Source: Acidovorax facilis (lineage in GTDB: Bacteria; Pseudomonadota; Gammaproteobacteria; Burkholderiales; Burkholderiaceae_C). From it: a stretch of DNA of 64,000 nucleotides. Below, piece by piece: positions 26,611-36,049 of this stretch. Position numbers and translations under genes: made by a program. Under the pieces are notes generated by a model, which saw only the letters and a list, made by a program, of their open reading frames with translations, had not been told where the DNA came from and ran no database searches. The stretch spans positions 1-64,000 of the forward strand of contig NZ_JAMXAX010000012.1 in the NCBI RefSeq assembly GCF_023913775.1. The letters are read 5' to 3'. Every line of letters begins with the position of its first letter. Position 1 is the first letter of the stretch.

Positions 26611-27819
26611 TTAAAGATCCTGCGCCACCGGCGCCAGCTGCCCCAGCATGAAGGTGATGAACGGCGGCACACAGGGCAGGTGCCCGGCCACCGGTTGTGC
26701 GCGGCATTCAGTCAGGCTGACCAGATCGCCCGCGCCGCGACTTTGCATCGCGCGCACGGTGCTGACCGAGCTGGCGTAGGGCACGGTGCGGTCATCGCGG
26801 CCGTGGTACAGGCGCATTGGCACATTGGGTTTCCAGTCGTAGACGTTGCTGGCGCTGGCCACGGCCAACACGTCGTCGGCCAGGAAGTGGTCGATGAAAC
26901 GTGTGTCGTAGGCCACATCGGCATCGCCCGGGATCAGCGCGCGCAGCAGCAGGCGGCGCACCTCACGCTGCACGCTGCCGCCCAGGTAACGCAGGAAGCC
27001 CGGGTTGATGAGCGCGCCGATCACCGGCTGTTCTTGCCGCACCAGGTCCACCAGGCCATCCATGGTGGTCTGCACGTTGTAAGGCCCCGCGCCCGGCACC
27101 ACCATGCGCAGCTGTTGCAGGTGGGGCGAAGCGCTTGCTTGCAGCGCGCGGTGTGTTGCCATGGTGACGTAGCCGCCTTCGGAATAGCCGGTCAGAAAGA
27201 GCTGCCCGTTGTCCGCCACGTTGGCCTGGCTGCGCCAGGTGCGGGTGGCGGTCAGAAAATCCACCGTGGCGGCTGCGGACGGCGCCGCCAGCAGGTAGGG
27301 ATGGGGCGTGCCCTTGGAAGCGCCAAAGCCCACGTAGTCGGGCGCCAGCACGATATAGCCCAGTGACGCGAGCACCACCGCCACCTCGGACGCCACCGCG
27401 TTGTTGCTGGGCGCCTCGGCATCGCGAAAGAGGGTGCCATGCTGGTAACTGAGCACCGGGCTTTTGGCGCCCGCTGGCTTTTGCGGAACGCTGACCAGCC
27501 CCGAGGCGCGCACCTCTTTGCCGTCGGCATCGGTGGTGAGGTACTCGATCCGGTAAGCAGTGACGCTGTAGCGCGGCACCACGTCCTGGGCCAGCGACTC
27601 CTTGGCGGCCAGCGCTGCAGCGATATCAGCGGCCGGCACGGTGCCAAGCAAGGCGGCGGATTCAAGCTGGCCGGAACGCGCCGGTGCGGGAGGTGGCTCC
27701 GGAGTGTTGCCGCCATCGCCGGGGTCTTGCGCGCTGCCCCCGCCACAGGCCGCCAGCAATGCCGCCAAGGCCAGCGCGCAGGCGCGGCGGGTTACAGACA
27801 AAATCAGTGGGTTCAACAC
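26611..27819 (-). CDS. Secretory lipase-like alpha/beta hydrolase lipoprotein
   Basis: About 402 aa. The GTG at 27819 follows GGAGG and gives a short charged N-terminus, a hydrophobic core and a lipobox (LAALLAACGGG), so the mature protein would be lipid-anchored. A proline-rich linker follows. The catalytic domain has YQHGTLFRD, ALLAPDYVGFGAS-like strands and the nucleophile elbow GYSEGGY. Near the end, DDRTVPY carries the likely acid and the histidine lies in PVAGHLPC. The family (secretory lipases, LIP) cleaves esters or polyester oligomers; the substrate cannot be told. It is convergent with mutS, 62 nt apart. Confidence 0.8.
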   Translation of the reverse strand: MLNPLILSVTRRACALALAALLAACGGGSAQDPGDGGNTPEPPPAPARSGQLESAALLGTVPAADIAAALAAKESLAQDVVPRYSVTAYRIEYLTTDADGKEVRASGLVSVPQKPAGAKSPVLSYQHGTLFRDAEAPSNNAVASEVAVVLASLGYIVLAPDYVGFGASKGTPHPYLLAAPSAAATVDFLTATRTWRSQANVADNGQLFLTGYSEGGYVTMATHRALQASASPHLQQLRMVVPGAGPYNVQTTMDGLVDLVRQEQPVIGALINPGFLRYLGGSVQREVRRLLLRALIPGDADVAYDTRFIDHFLADDVLAVASASNVYDWKPNVPMRLYHGRDDRTVPYASSVSTVRAMQSRGAGDLVSLTECRAQPVAGHLPCVPPFITFMLGQLAPVAQDL

Positions 27820-28138
27820 GGCAAGGCCCCTCCAGGTGAAGCGGCGGATGATAGGAGCGACGGGCACACACTGCCTGGCCCGTAAGCAATAGCCCTTTAC
27901 CCCCGGGGCGGCAGTTGCCTTGGCTGCCGCCGGAACTTCGGGTGAACGCAAAAGGGCGGGACCTTCCAATTCTTGAGTAAAAATGGCCTCCAGCGCTTAT
28001 CCACCAAGCGTTGGTTGCTATCAATACAGGATACCGACTACGGCACACGCGATTACTGGCCCGCACTCTGCCCAAGGGTGCCTTCCCACGCCGGACTAAA
28101 CTCGCGGGTTCCCCTCTTACAACGACCCCACTTCTTCC
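27820..28138. other. Intergenic region with one dispersed repeat
   Basis: Divergent region between the lipase-like gene and the Anbu gene. It holds one copy of the palindromic repeat (27975-28030) and presumably both promoters, which I could not pick out. No short gene was seen. Confidence 0.5.
27975..28030. repeat. Dispersed palindromic repeat (intergenic copy)
   Basis: CAGCGCTTATCCACCAAGCG, then TTGGTTGCTATCAATACAGG: the same palindromic core and flanks as the copy at 41243-41304, with more mismatches. Confidence 0.65.
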
Positions 28139-28966
28139 ATGACGTATTGCGTCGCCATCAAACTCAACGCCGGGCTGGTTTTCCTGTCCGATTCGCGCAC
28201 CAATGCCGGCCTGGACCAGATCAGCTCTTTCCGCAAGATGATGGTCTACGAGAAGGCGGGCGACCGCTTCATGGTGCTGCTGTCGGCAGGCAACCTGTCC
28301 ATTTCACAGTCGGTGCGCGAAATCCTGCAGACCGAGCAGCTCAAGGACGGTGACTCGGGCGAGACGATCTCGATCTGGAACGCCAAGAGCATGTTCGACG
28401 CGGCCCGCGTGCTCGGTGCTGCGGTGCGCCATGTGCACGAACGCGACGGCGCAGCGCTCAAGCGCTCGGGCGTGGACTTCAATGTGTCCATGGTGTTCGG
28501 CGGCCAGATCAAGGGTGAAGGCATGCGCCTGTTCCAGGTGTATTCGGCCGGCAACTTCATCGAGGCCACGTCCGAGACACCGTACTTCCAGGTCGGCGAA
28601 TCCAAATACGGCAAGCCCGTGCTCGACCGGGTGCTCACCCCCGAAACCCCGCTGGACGAAGCCGCCAAGTGCGCGCTGGTGTCCATGGACAGCACGCTCA
28701 AGTCCAACCTGTCGGTGGGCCTGCCGCTGGACCTGGTGGTGTACGAGGCCGACAGCTTCTCGACCTCCAAGGTGGTCTGCATCGACGAGAACAACCCCTA
28801 CTTCCGCATGCTGCACGACAGCTGGGGCCAGAAGCTGCGCCAGGTGTTCGACAGCATCGAAGACCCGGCCTGGGGGGGTGGCGCCACCACCGTGCCCATC
28901 ATGGTGAACCCGGCCCGCAGCAAGCCGCTCAAGAAGATCACCAACCACACCGACAAGCTCATCTGA
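28139..28966 (+). CDS. Proteasome-type protease Anbu
   Basis: A 275 aa protein of the Ntn-hydrolase fold. Removal of the initiator Met would expose Thr2 (MTYCVAIKLNAGLVFLSDSR), the expected catalytic residue, with Asp and Lys positions in LSDSRTNAG and SFRKMM. VFGGQIKGEGMRLFQVY and the C-terminal NPYFRMLHDSWGQ are typical of the bacterial Anbu (ancestral beta subunit) family. Anbu forms open helical or ring assemblies in the cytoplasm; its substrates are unknown to me. Usual Anbu neighbours (transglutaminase-like protease, ATP-grasp and alpha-E proteins) are absent. A hydrolase gene follows 42 nt later. Confidence 0.88.
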   Translation: MTYCVAIKLNAGLVFLSDSRTNAGLDQISSFRKMMVYEKAGDRFMVLLSAGNLSISQSVREILQTEQLKDGDSGETISIWNAKSMFDAARVLGAAVRHVHERDGAALKRSGVDFNVSMVFGGQIKGEGMRLFQVYSAGNFIEATSETPYFQVGESKYGKPVLDRVLTPETPLDEAAKCALVSMDSTLKSNLSVGLPLDLVVYEADSFSTSKVVCIDENNPYFRMLHDSWGQKLRQVFDSIEDPAWGGGATTVPIMVNPARSKPLKKITNHTDKLI

Positions 28967-29008
28967 TTTCTCTGACGGCGGGGTTCGCCCTGCCCCGCCG
29001 GTATCCCC

Positions 29009-29830
29009 ATGCTCCCCATCGTTTTCTCGCACGCCAACAGCTTCCCGGCCAGCACGTACCGCGTGCTCTTCCAGCACCTCAAGGCCCGGGGGATTGAGGT
29101 CAGCGCGGTGGAACGCTACGGCCACGACCCCAAGTACCCGGTGACCAACAACTGGCCCCATCTGGTGCAGCAGCTGGCAGACTTCGCCACGCCGCAGGTG
29201 GAGCGCCTGGGCCAGCCTGTATTTCTGGTGGGGCATTCGCTGGGCGGTTTTCTGAGCGTGATGGCCGCCGCCCGCCACCCCCACCTGGTGCGCGGTGTGC
29301 TGTTGATCGATTCGCCCCTGCTGGGCGGATGGAAGGCCAACGCGGTCGATGTGGCCAAGCGCACGCAGGTCGTGGGCTCCATCTCGCCGGGCAAGGTCAG
29401 CCGACAACGGCGCTTCAGCTGGGCCAGCAACGAAGAGGCGCTGGAACACTTTCGCAAGAAAAAGGCCTTTGCGCACTGGGACCCCGAAGTGCTGGGCGAC
29501 TACATCACCCACGGCCTGGTGGACCACGATGGCAAGCGCGTGCTGGGCTTTGACCGCGCGGTGGAAACCGCCATCTACAACACGCTGCCGCACAACCTGG
29601 GACGGCTGCTCAGCACCCACCCCCTGCAGTGCCCGGCCGCCTTCATCGGCGGGCGCGATTCGGACGAGATGCGGCAGGTGGGCATGGCCATGACACTGCG
29701 CATCACCAAAGGCCGCACCATGATGCTGGACGGCAGCCATCTGTTTCCGATGGAGCAGCCCGTGGCCACGGCGGCGGCCATTGAGGCGGCGCTGCTCAAT
29801 CTGGCGGCGCTGAACCCGGTCAAGCACTGA
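29009..29830 (+). CDS. Alpha/beta hydrolase
   Basis: A 273 aa cytoplasmic protein. It begins MLPIVFSHANSFPASTYRVL, where HANSFPAS is the oxyanion region. The nucleophile elbow is GHSLGG, the acid region GGRDSDEM and the histidine lies in DGSHLFPMEQP. It lies 42 nt after the Anbu gene on the same strand, so the two are probably co-transcribed. The substrate is unknown. Confidence 0.85.
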   Translation: MLPIVFSHANSFPASTYRVLFQHLKARGIEVSAVERYGHDPKYPVTNNWPHLVQQLADFATPQVERLGQPVFLVGHSLGGFLSVMAAARHPHLVRGVLLIDSPLLGGWKANAVDVAKRTQVVGSISPGKVSRQRRFSWASNEEALEHFRKKKAFAHWDPEVLGDYITHGLVDHDGKRVLGFDRAVETAIYNTLPHNLGRLLSTHPLQCPAAFIGGRDSDEMRQVGMAMTLRITKGRTMMLDGSHLFPMEQPVATAAAIEAALLNLAALNPVKH

Positions 29831-29979
29831 CGACCCACCCGCAGTGTTGGGGGGCTGCGGGGTTTGGGGCGGCATAGCACCCAATACCTCCTGCAATGCC
29901 CCGAATAGCGCCGAAAAGCCCCGCCAAGACGGCCTTCGATCAGGGCAAACAAGGTTCGCCCGGAGTGGAGCAATCCCCT

Positions 29980-30003
29980 ACACTGGGGGAGTTGTTACAG
30001 TGT
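29980..30003. promoter_or_regulatory. Inverted repeat upstream of the carotenoid-family gene
   Basis: ACACTG (29980-29985) and CAGTGT (29998-30003), spaced by 12 nt, end 11 nt before the start codon. This could be an operator overlapping a promoter. Which regulator would bind is unknown. Confidence 0.35.
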
Positions 30004-30014
30004 GATACACCCCC

Positions 30015-30836
30015 ATGCCCACCCTGCCTCACTTTGCCTCGCGATTGCCTGTGCTCAGCTATGTGCTGCTGGCCGTCTATCTGGTCATCCTCGCAGTCCG
30101 CACCCACAACGACACCACCATTGCCCTGGTGATTGCCTCGGTCGTGATGTTTGCCTGCTGCTGGGCCAGTGCCACCCATTTGCTGGGCGCGCGGCCAGCG
30201 CTGCAGTTTGTGCTGATTGCCGTGAGTTTTGGCTGGTTTGCCGAGCAGATGGGCTCCTCGCGCGGCTGGTTCTTTGGCCAGTACACCTACACCGACGTGC
30301 TGGGTCCCCGTCTGGGGGACGTGCCCCTGGTCATCCCGCTGATGTGGTTTTCGCTGACCTATGCGGGGTATGTGATCTGCAACCTCATCGTCTGGCAAAG
30401 CGCGGTGGACGGCGCGCGGGGCCTGGGCAATGCCGCCATGCTGTCATTTCTGGCAGCGATGATCGTCACGGCGTTTGATCTGGGCGCCGACCCTTACATG
30501 GTGTACACCCTCAAGGCCTGGATCATGACCAAGACCGATGGCGCATGGTTTGGGGAGACGGTGCAGGGGTTTTTTGGCTGGGTGTTCGTGTCCTTCGTCA
30601 TCATCTTCGGTTTCCGCATGTCGGTTCGCAAACAGGCCCTGCAGCCATCCAGCCCGTTCTTGCGCCACCATGCCCTGGTTCCGCTGGCACTGTATGGGAG
30701 CAATATGGTGTTTCAGATGATCCTGGGCAATCCGGTGGAAATCCGCTCCATTGCGCCGTTTGCGATGGGCATCCCCTTGTTGTGCGCGCTGGCCGGGTAC
30801 CAGCGCTGGGCAGCCCCCGCAAAGGCCAGCGTATGA
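30015..30836 (+). CDS. Carotenoid biosynthesis (CruF/DUF422-family) membrane protein
   Basis: A 273 aa protein with about seven or eight hydrophobic segments. Conserved blocks are GWFAEQMGSSRGWFFGQYTY, VPLVIPLMWFSLTYAGY and MIVTAFDLGADPYMV. The family includes the carotenoid 1,2-hydratase CruF, but many members in beta-proteobacteria lie outside any crt cluster, as here. No other crt gene is in the window, so the reaction is unknown. It overlaps the next gene by ATGA (30833-30836) and would be co-translated with the MpaB-type oxygenase. Confidence 0.8.
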   Translation: MPTLPHFASRLPVLSYVLLAVYLVILAVRTHNDTTIALVIASVVMFACCWASATHLLGARPALQFVLIAVSFGWFAEQMGSSRGWFFGQYTYTDVLGPRLGDVPLVIPLMWFSLTYAGYVICNLIVWQSAVDGARGLGNAAMLSFLAAMIVTAFDLGADPYMVYTLKAWIMTKTDGAWFGETVQGFFGWVFVSFVIIFGFRMSVRKQALQPSSPFLRHHALVPLALYGSNMVFQMILGNPVEIRSIAPFAMGIPLLCALAGYQRWAAPAKASV

Positions 30837-32224
30837 ACCAGAACACGTCACACTCCAACACCATCTCGGACGCCGAACTGGCGGGTATGCAGCACCACGC
30901 CGACCCCCTGGCCGACCAGACCATCGCCGACATCCTGGGCGACTGGCCCGCAGGGGACGTCGCGGTGGATGCGCCGCAATGGGCGCGCATCGACACCGTG
31001 AACCGCCTGTTCGGCGAGTGGACGGACAACCAGAGTCTGGTGGGCTGGACCGCCCAGGGCGACGGGGTGGACGCTGCCATGGCCCGGGCGCTGAACCACT
31101 ACGTGCAGACCGCGCAAGCGCTGCCGTCCTGGGCCGATGCGAAAAAGATCGAGCGTGCCGAGAAGCTGTTCATGGAGCATGGGGCGCTGTCGTGCATCCT
31201 GCTGTTTTGCGCCAGCCTGCCCGAGTGTTATGTGATCCCCGACCTCTCCAGCGTGCTGCACACCTCGGGCCAGCTGGAGCAGAACGCCGAGTACCGCATC
31301 CGGTCCACGGCCGCGATGATCTTCCCCGTGATGCTGCACGGTGGCCTCAGCCAGCGCGGCGCGGGCGTGGCGCAGGTGCTCAAGGTGCGGCTGATCCACG
31401 CCACCATCCGCAACCTGATCCTGCACGGCAGCCCGCAAAGTGCCGTCAAACAGCTGCTGGCCGGGGGCAGCGGGCAGGTGGCACCACAAGCCCTGCCCAG
31501 CGGGGGCGGGCGTCAGGCCATGTTCCAGACGCTGTACGCCCGCGGCTGGAACCTGAAAGGCGATGGACTGCCCTGCAACCAGGAAGAGCTGGCCTACACC
31601 TTGCTAACGTTTGGCTATGTGTTTTTGCGCAGCTTGCGCCGCTTGGGGCTGAGGTTGCGCACGGCCGACGAAGAGGCCTACCTGCACGCCTGGAACGTGG
31701 TGGGCCACATCCTGGGCATCGACCGGGCCTTGATGGTGGACACCATGGACCAGGGCCAGGCCCTGATGGCGCGCATGCAGGCCCGGGGCCGCGCCGAACC
31801 CGTCACACCGGACCCCCGCCCTGCCCTGGGCCGGGCCTTGATGCAGACCATGGAGAACTCGCTGCCCTGGAACATTGTGAAACCCTTTCCCGAACTCATG
31901 ACCCGCTACCTGTGCGGGCGCGACACGGCCAGCGACCTGGGCCTGACCCAGCCTGTGCCGTGGCCATCGGCGCTGCTGTTCTGGGGGGTGTTGCTGCTCG
32001 CCCGTGCCATCGACACCGTGCTGCGCCTGGTGCTGCCCCGGTTCTCGATCGTGAGGACACTCACGCGCATCCTGGGCTACCACTTCATGAGCCGCGTGCT
32101 GATGAGCCAGACCCGCCCCTCCAACTGCCCACCGAGTTGCTCAACCAGGTGGACGAGGTGGTGCACAGCTGGAGCGATGACCCCCACGCGCCGGGCTGGA
32201 TCAACCGGATCGAAGACCGGCTGA
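30833..32224 (+). CDS. MpaB/rubber-oxygenase-family protein (DUF2236), frameshifted at the C-terminus
   Basis: The frame from ATG 30833 runs 463 aa. The conserved core (FMEHGALSCILLFCASLPEC, then VLKVRLIHATIRNLIL, then NVVGHILGIDRA) marks the haem-binding MpaB/Lcp oxygenase family, which oxidatively cleaves isoprenoid or related chains. After SRVLMSQTRP the reading becomes unnatural (SNCPPSCSTRWTRW). The +1-shifted frame continues with plausible protein (LPTELLNQVDEVVHSW and NRIEDRL) to a stop at 32304. One extra C in the C4 run at 32116-32119 would restore a 30833-32304 gene. It is coupled to the carotenoid-family gene upstream. Confidence 0.8.
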   Translation: MNQNTSHSNTISDAELAGMQHHADPLADQTIADILGDWPAGDVAVDAPQWARIDTVNRLFGEWTDNQSLVGWTAQGDGVDAAMARALNHYVQTAQALPSWADAKKIERAEKLFMEHGALSCILLFCASLPECYVIPDLSSVLHTSGQLEQNAEYRIRSTAAMIFPVMLHGGLSQRGAGVAQVLKVRLIHATIRNLILHGSPQSAVKQLLAGGSGQVAPQALPSGGGRQAMFQTLYARGWNLKGDGLPCNQEELAYTLLTFGYVFLRSLRRLGLRLRTADEEAYLHAWNVVGHILGIDRALMVDTMDQGQALMARMQARGRAEPVTPDPRPALGRALMQTMENSLPWNIVKPFPELMTRYLCGRDTASDLGLTQPVPWPSALLFWGVLLLARAIDTVLRLVLPRFSIVRTLTRILGYHFMSRVLMSQTRPSNCPPSCSTRWTRWCTAGAMTPTRRAGSTGSKTG

Positions 32225-32321
32225 CGACGCACGGCAGCTGGAGCGCGGGCCTGGCCGCCCAGGCCCCTGCCGCACACCCCGCCCAGGCGCAGCAACCCAC
32301 ATAGCCGTTGTTCCCACGCCA

Positions 32322-34103
32322 ATGTCCCCGCTGGTCTGCGCCCTCCTGACGATCACCCGGCTTGGTCGTGCGCGCTGCGGCGTGGCGTCCAGCCTGCTTT
32401 GGCTGTTCGTCATCATGGCTCTGCCTGCGGGCGTGCAGGCGAACGCGCCTCTGATGCTGACGCAGGATCGGCCACAGATGAATGCCTGGGAAGCCATCAC
32501 GCTCAAGGCCGATCCCACGTACCAGCTTTCGGTGCAGGACATGCTGGAACGCCTGGATGAGTTCGAGGCGCCTGCCCGGCGCGGTGGCTCGCTGGGTGTG
32601 CACAAGGCAGCCATGTGGCTGCACATTCCCATCGTCGCGCCCAAGACACCGCGCGCCCCCTGGATGGTGGATATCGGCTACAGCTCGCTGCAGGCCGAGA
32701 TTTACCTGGTCCGTGGCGGCCGGGTGCTCCAGCAGATTCGTACCAGCCAGCGTGATCAGATGCAGCTATCCAGCCGCACGCCAGCGATGGCATTCGACCT
32801 GCAGGCCGGACAGGCTTACGACCTGCTGATACGGGTGCAAGCCACCGGACCACTGATCCTGCCCATCACGGTCGGCGAAATGCCCTACCAGATGCACCAG
32901 GCCCTGCGCGAGCAGATGTTGCAGGGTCTGCTCAACGGGCTGGCGTTGTGCCTGCTGGCGTACAGCCTGATCCAGTGGTTCACGCAGCGCGAGCACTTGT
33001 TCGGCTTTTATGCACTGGTGGTGCTGGGCAGCGCGGGTTTTTCGCTGCAGTTCTTCGGCATTGGCGACCAGTTTTTATGGCCGGGCAATCTGTGGATGAG
33101 CCGGTATGCAGGACTGGCCGCAGGGCTGATTGCCCTGGCAGGCTCGTTCCTGTTCCTGAGTGCCGCACTGGCAGACAACCCGCAAAGCCGGTACGCACGC
33201 GCCATGCGCGCAGGTGCAGCGATCACAGCAGTGGTCTGCGTTGCCGTCACGCTGGGCTGGCTGAGCATCGCCATCGCCATCGCCTTCATGAGTCTGGTAG
33301 GCCCCCTGCCTTCTCTCATCAGCGTGCCTGCTGCCATCACGCGGGTGCGGCAAAAAGACCCCATCGGCACCACCCTGCTGGCGGCCTGGATTGCCTACGG
33401 TGTGGCTGCCGCACTCATGGTGTGCCTGGTGCAGGGCTGGGTGCCCGCGAACTTCTGGACGCTGCACTCATTCCAGTTCGGCGCCACGCTGGACATGCTG
33501 CTGTTCTTGCGCGTCATGGGGCTGCGTGCCAAAGCCATGCGGATGAAAGCACAGGAGGCGCTGCGCGAGCGCGACATCATGCATTCGCTGGCGCACAGCG
33601 ACCCACTGACAGGTCTGAGCAACCGGCGTGGGCTGCAGCATGCGCTGCAACTTGCGCTGTCTTCCAGCTCACCAAGCCATCTGGTCGCGGTGTATCTGAT
33701 CGATCTGGACGGGTTCAAGCCCATCAATGACTCACATGGCCACGATGTGGGCGACGACCTGCTGGTGGCTGTGGGCAAGCGGCTGCAAGCCAGTGTCCGC
33801 CAGCAGACCGACCTGGTAGCAAGGCTGGGCGGGGATGAATTCATCGTCATGGCCTGCCATCTCGAAAGTCCGCACCATGCCGAAGAGCTGGGCCGATCCC
33901 TGCTGCACGCTTTCGATGCGCCGTTCTCCCTGGGCGACCTGAACCTGAAGGTGGGACTGACCATCGGCTATGCCCTGGCCCCCCTGGACGGCAACGACTC
34001 CCATGGGTTGATCCGTCTTGCAGATGCAGCCATGTATGCCGGCAAGCAAGGGGGCAAAAGCTCCATCCTGCGCAACAGTGGCGAACTGGCGCTTGCGCCA
34101 TGA
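32322..34103 (+). CDS. 7TMR-DISM diguanylate cyclase, copy 1
   Basis: A 593 aa protein: signal-like N-terminus ending PAGVQANA, a periplasmic DISMED2-type sensor (about 45-185), seven membrane spans (about 195-395), a short coiled coil, then a GGDEF domain (DPLTGLSNRRGLQ, then ARLGGDEFIVMA). GGDEF is intact, so it should make cyclic di-GMP. Before it stands VRQQTDLVAR: one extra residue moves the arginine, so the usual RxxD product-inhibition site is absent. Its tandem neighbour (34154-35931) is a close paralogue. The ligand of the sensor is unknown. Confidence 0.88.
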   Translation: MSPLVCALLTITRLGRARCGVASSLLWLFVIMALPAGVQANAPLMLTQDRPQMNAWEAITLKADPTYQLSVQDMLERLDEFEAPARRGGSLGVHKAAMWLHIPIVAPKTPRAPWMVDIGYSSLQAEIYLVRGGRVLQQIRTSQRDQMQLSSRTPAMAFDLQAGQAYDLLIRVQATGPLILPITVGEMPYQMHQALREQMLQGLLNGLALCLLAYSLIQWFTQREHLFGFYALVVLGSAGFSLQFFGIGDQFLWPGNLWMSRYAGLAAGLIALAGSFLFLSAALADNPQSRYARAMRAGAAITAVVCVAVTLGWLSIAIAIAFMSLVGPLPSLISVPAAITRVRQKDPIGTTLLAAWIAYGVAAALMVCLVQGWVPANFWTLHSFQFGATLDMLLFLRVMGLRAKAMRMKAQEALRERDIMHSLAHSDPLTGLSNRRGLQHALQLALSSSSPSHLVAVYLIDLDGFKPINDSHGHDVGDDLLVAVGKRLQASVRQQTDLVARLGGDEFIVMACHLESPHHAEELGRSLLHAFDAPFSLGDLNLKVGLTIGYALAPLDGNDSHGLIRLADAAMYAGKQGGKSSILRNSGELALAP

Positions 34104-34153
34104 AACAGGCCTCTTGCACCGTGGCGCCTTGCCTATACTGAACCAGCCCGACC

Positions 34154-35931
34154 ATGCCCCGCCGTCACCCCATGCCGAACCGGCCCCGGCCCCACCACCT
34201 CCCTTGGCTGGCTTTGCTCTGGGTGTTGATGGTGTGCCCCTGGGCGTGGGCAGGTAGCTCACCCTTGCTGCTGAACGACGAGCGGGGAGCCACCGATGCA
34301 TGGCCCGCCGTCACGCTACTGAGCGATCCCAGCCTTCAGCTTTCAGTGGAAGATGTACTGGCGCAGTCCGACAAGTTCACCCCGCCCCCCAGCGTGGGCG
34401 CCACGTTGGGGGTGAGGCCCGATGCAGTCTGGCTGCGCATCCCGTTCGAAGTGGCCTCGACGTCTGACGCCCAGTGGATCCTGGATGTCAACCACTCCGA
34501 CCTGAACCACATCGGCGTCTACCTCACGACCAGCGGCTATGTGGTCCAGCAAGCAACCCTGGGCAGCCTGCACCCTTACGCACACCGTCCATTGCAAAGC
34601 CGATCCCACGCGCTCACGCTGAATCTGAGGCCCGGGTTGCAGTACGAACTGTTGGTGCGCATCCAGACCCGGGGAGCGATGATCCTGCCAATCTCGCTCT
34701 ACAAGCCTGCAGCCATGCTCAGCAAGGCGGTCAACGAGCAAATGCTGCAGGGCGTATTGACCGGGCTGGCCCTGTGCCTGCTTGTGTACAGCGTGGGCCA
34801 GTGGCTGAGCCTGCGCGAGCCCCTGTTCATCTACTACGCATTGCTCACATCCGGCAGCCTGCTGTTTTCGATGACCTGTTCGGCGTGGGTCGGCAGTTCC
34901 TCTGGAGCGACAGCCTCTGGCATGAAGTCCACATGGGAGGGCTCTCTGCCTTGCTCGCCACCTGTGGTTCGTTCCTCTTCATCGGACAGGCCCTGTCGGA
35001 GCCCGACTCCAACAAACGCTTTCTGCGCTTCATGCGCTGTGGAGCGGCACTGTGTGTGCTCCTTGCACTGGCATACGGACTGGATGCCATCTCCACCCGC
35101 GCCATTGCAGCCATTGTGAGCATCCTGGGCCTTGTACCCGCCCTGATGGGCATCCCCGGTGCGGCACGCCGTGCGATCCGGGGTGATGGGGTCGGCACCA
35201 GCCTGCTGCTGGCCTGGTTGGTCTACTTCATTGCGACCGCGATCGTCATCGGCGTCATCAACGGCTGGGTGCCGGTGAATTTCTGGACTTTGCATTCCTT
35301 CCAATTTGGTGCAACGCTGGACATGCTGCTCTTCATGCGCGTGCTGGGCCTGCGCACCAAGGCATTGCGGCTGGAGGCGCTGGATGCCAACCGCGAGCGC
35401 GACGCGATGCACTCGCTGGCCCATACCGACCCCTTGACCGGCTTGCCCAATCGGCGTGGCCTGAGCATTGCCCTGGCCTCCGCCCTGCCCCACAGTGGCC
35501 CCAACAGCCTGCTGGCCGTGTACGTGATGGACCTCGATGGTTTCAAGCCCGTCAACGACCGGCACGGCCACGATGTGGGCGATGAACTGCTGATCGCCGT
35601 GACCCGGCGGCTGCAAGGCCATGTGCGCCAAAGTGACGTGGTAGCGCGCCTGGGCGGCGATGAATTTGTGGTGATGGCGGGCCACCTTGGCAGCAGCCAG
35701 CAAGCCCAGGAGCTGGGGCTCAAACTGCTGGAAGCTTTTCGCACCCCTTTCTCTCTGGGCGATCTACAGGTGGAAGTGGGATTGACCATCGGCTACGCGA
35801 TTGCACCAGACGACAGCAACGACGCACTGGGCCTGCTGAAGCTGGCGGATGCGGCAATGTACAGCGGCAAGCAAGGAGGGAAATTCTGCCTTCGCCGCAA
35901 CACCGGGGACCTGGCGCTGTCGTCGGTCTGA
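34154..35931 (+). pseudogene. 7TMR-DISM diguanylate cyclase, copy 2, frameshifted
   Basis: Same layout as copy 1: signal peptide ending CPWAWAG, a sensor domain, seven membrane spans and GGDEF (ARLGGDEFVVMA) with an intact RxxD site (RQSD). The N-terminal frame reads well to YYALLTSGSLLFSMT and then turns to nonsense. The other frame continues LFGVGRQFLWSD, aligning with FFGIGDQFLWPG of copy 1. A single missing C at 34875-34876 (ACCTGTTC in place of ACCCTGTTC) explains it. Either a real inactivating deletion or a sequencing error; without the shift it would be about 592 aa. Confidence 0.8.
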
Positions 35932-36049
35932 GCGCTACCAGTGCACACCGCACCCTGCGGCTGAGCTCCAAGGGCCATTCCGAACTGGTCAAACGGCCTG
36001 GCTTCCGTTAAACACGGGGCTTCGCGTTACCACCCAAGGATTGTTCACC

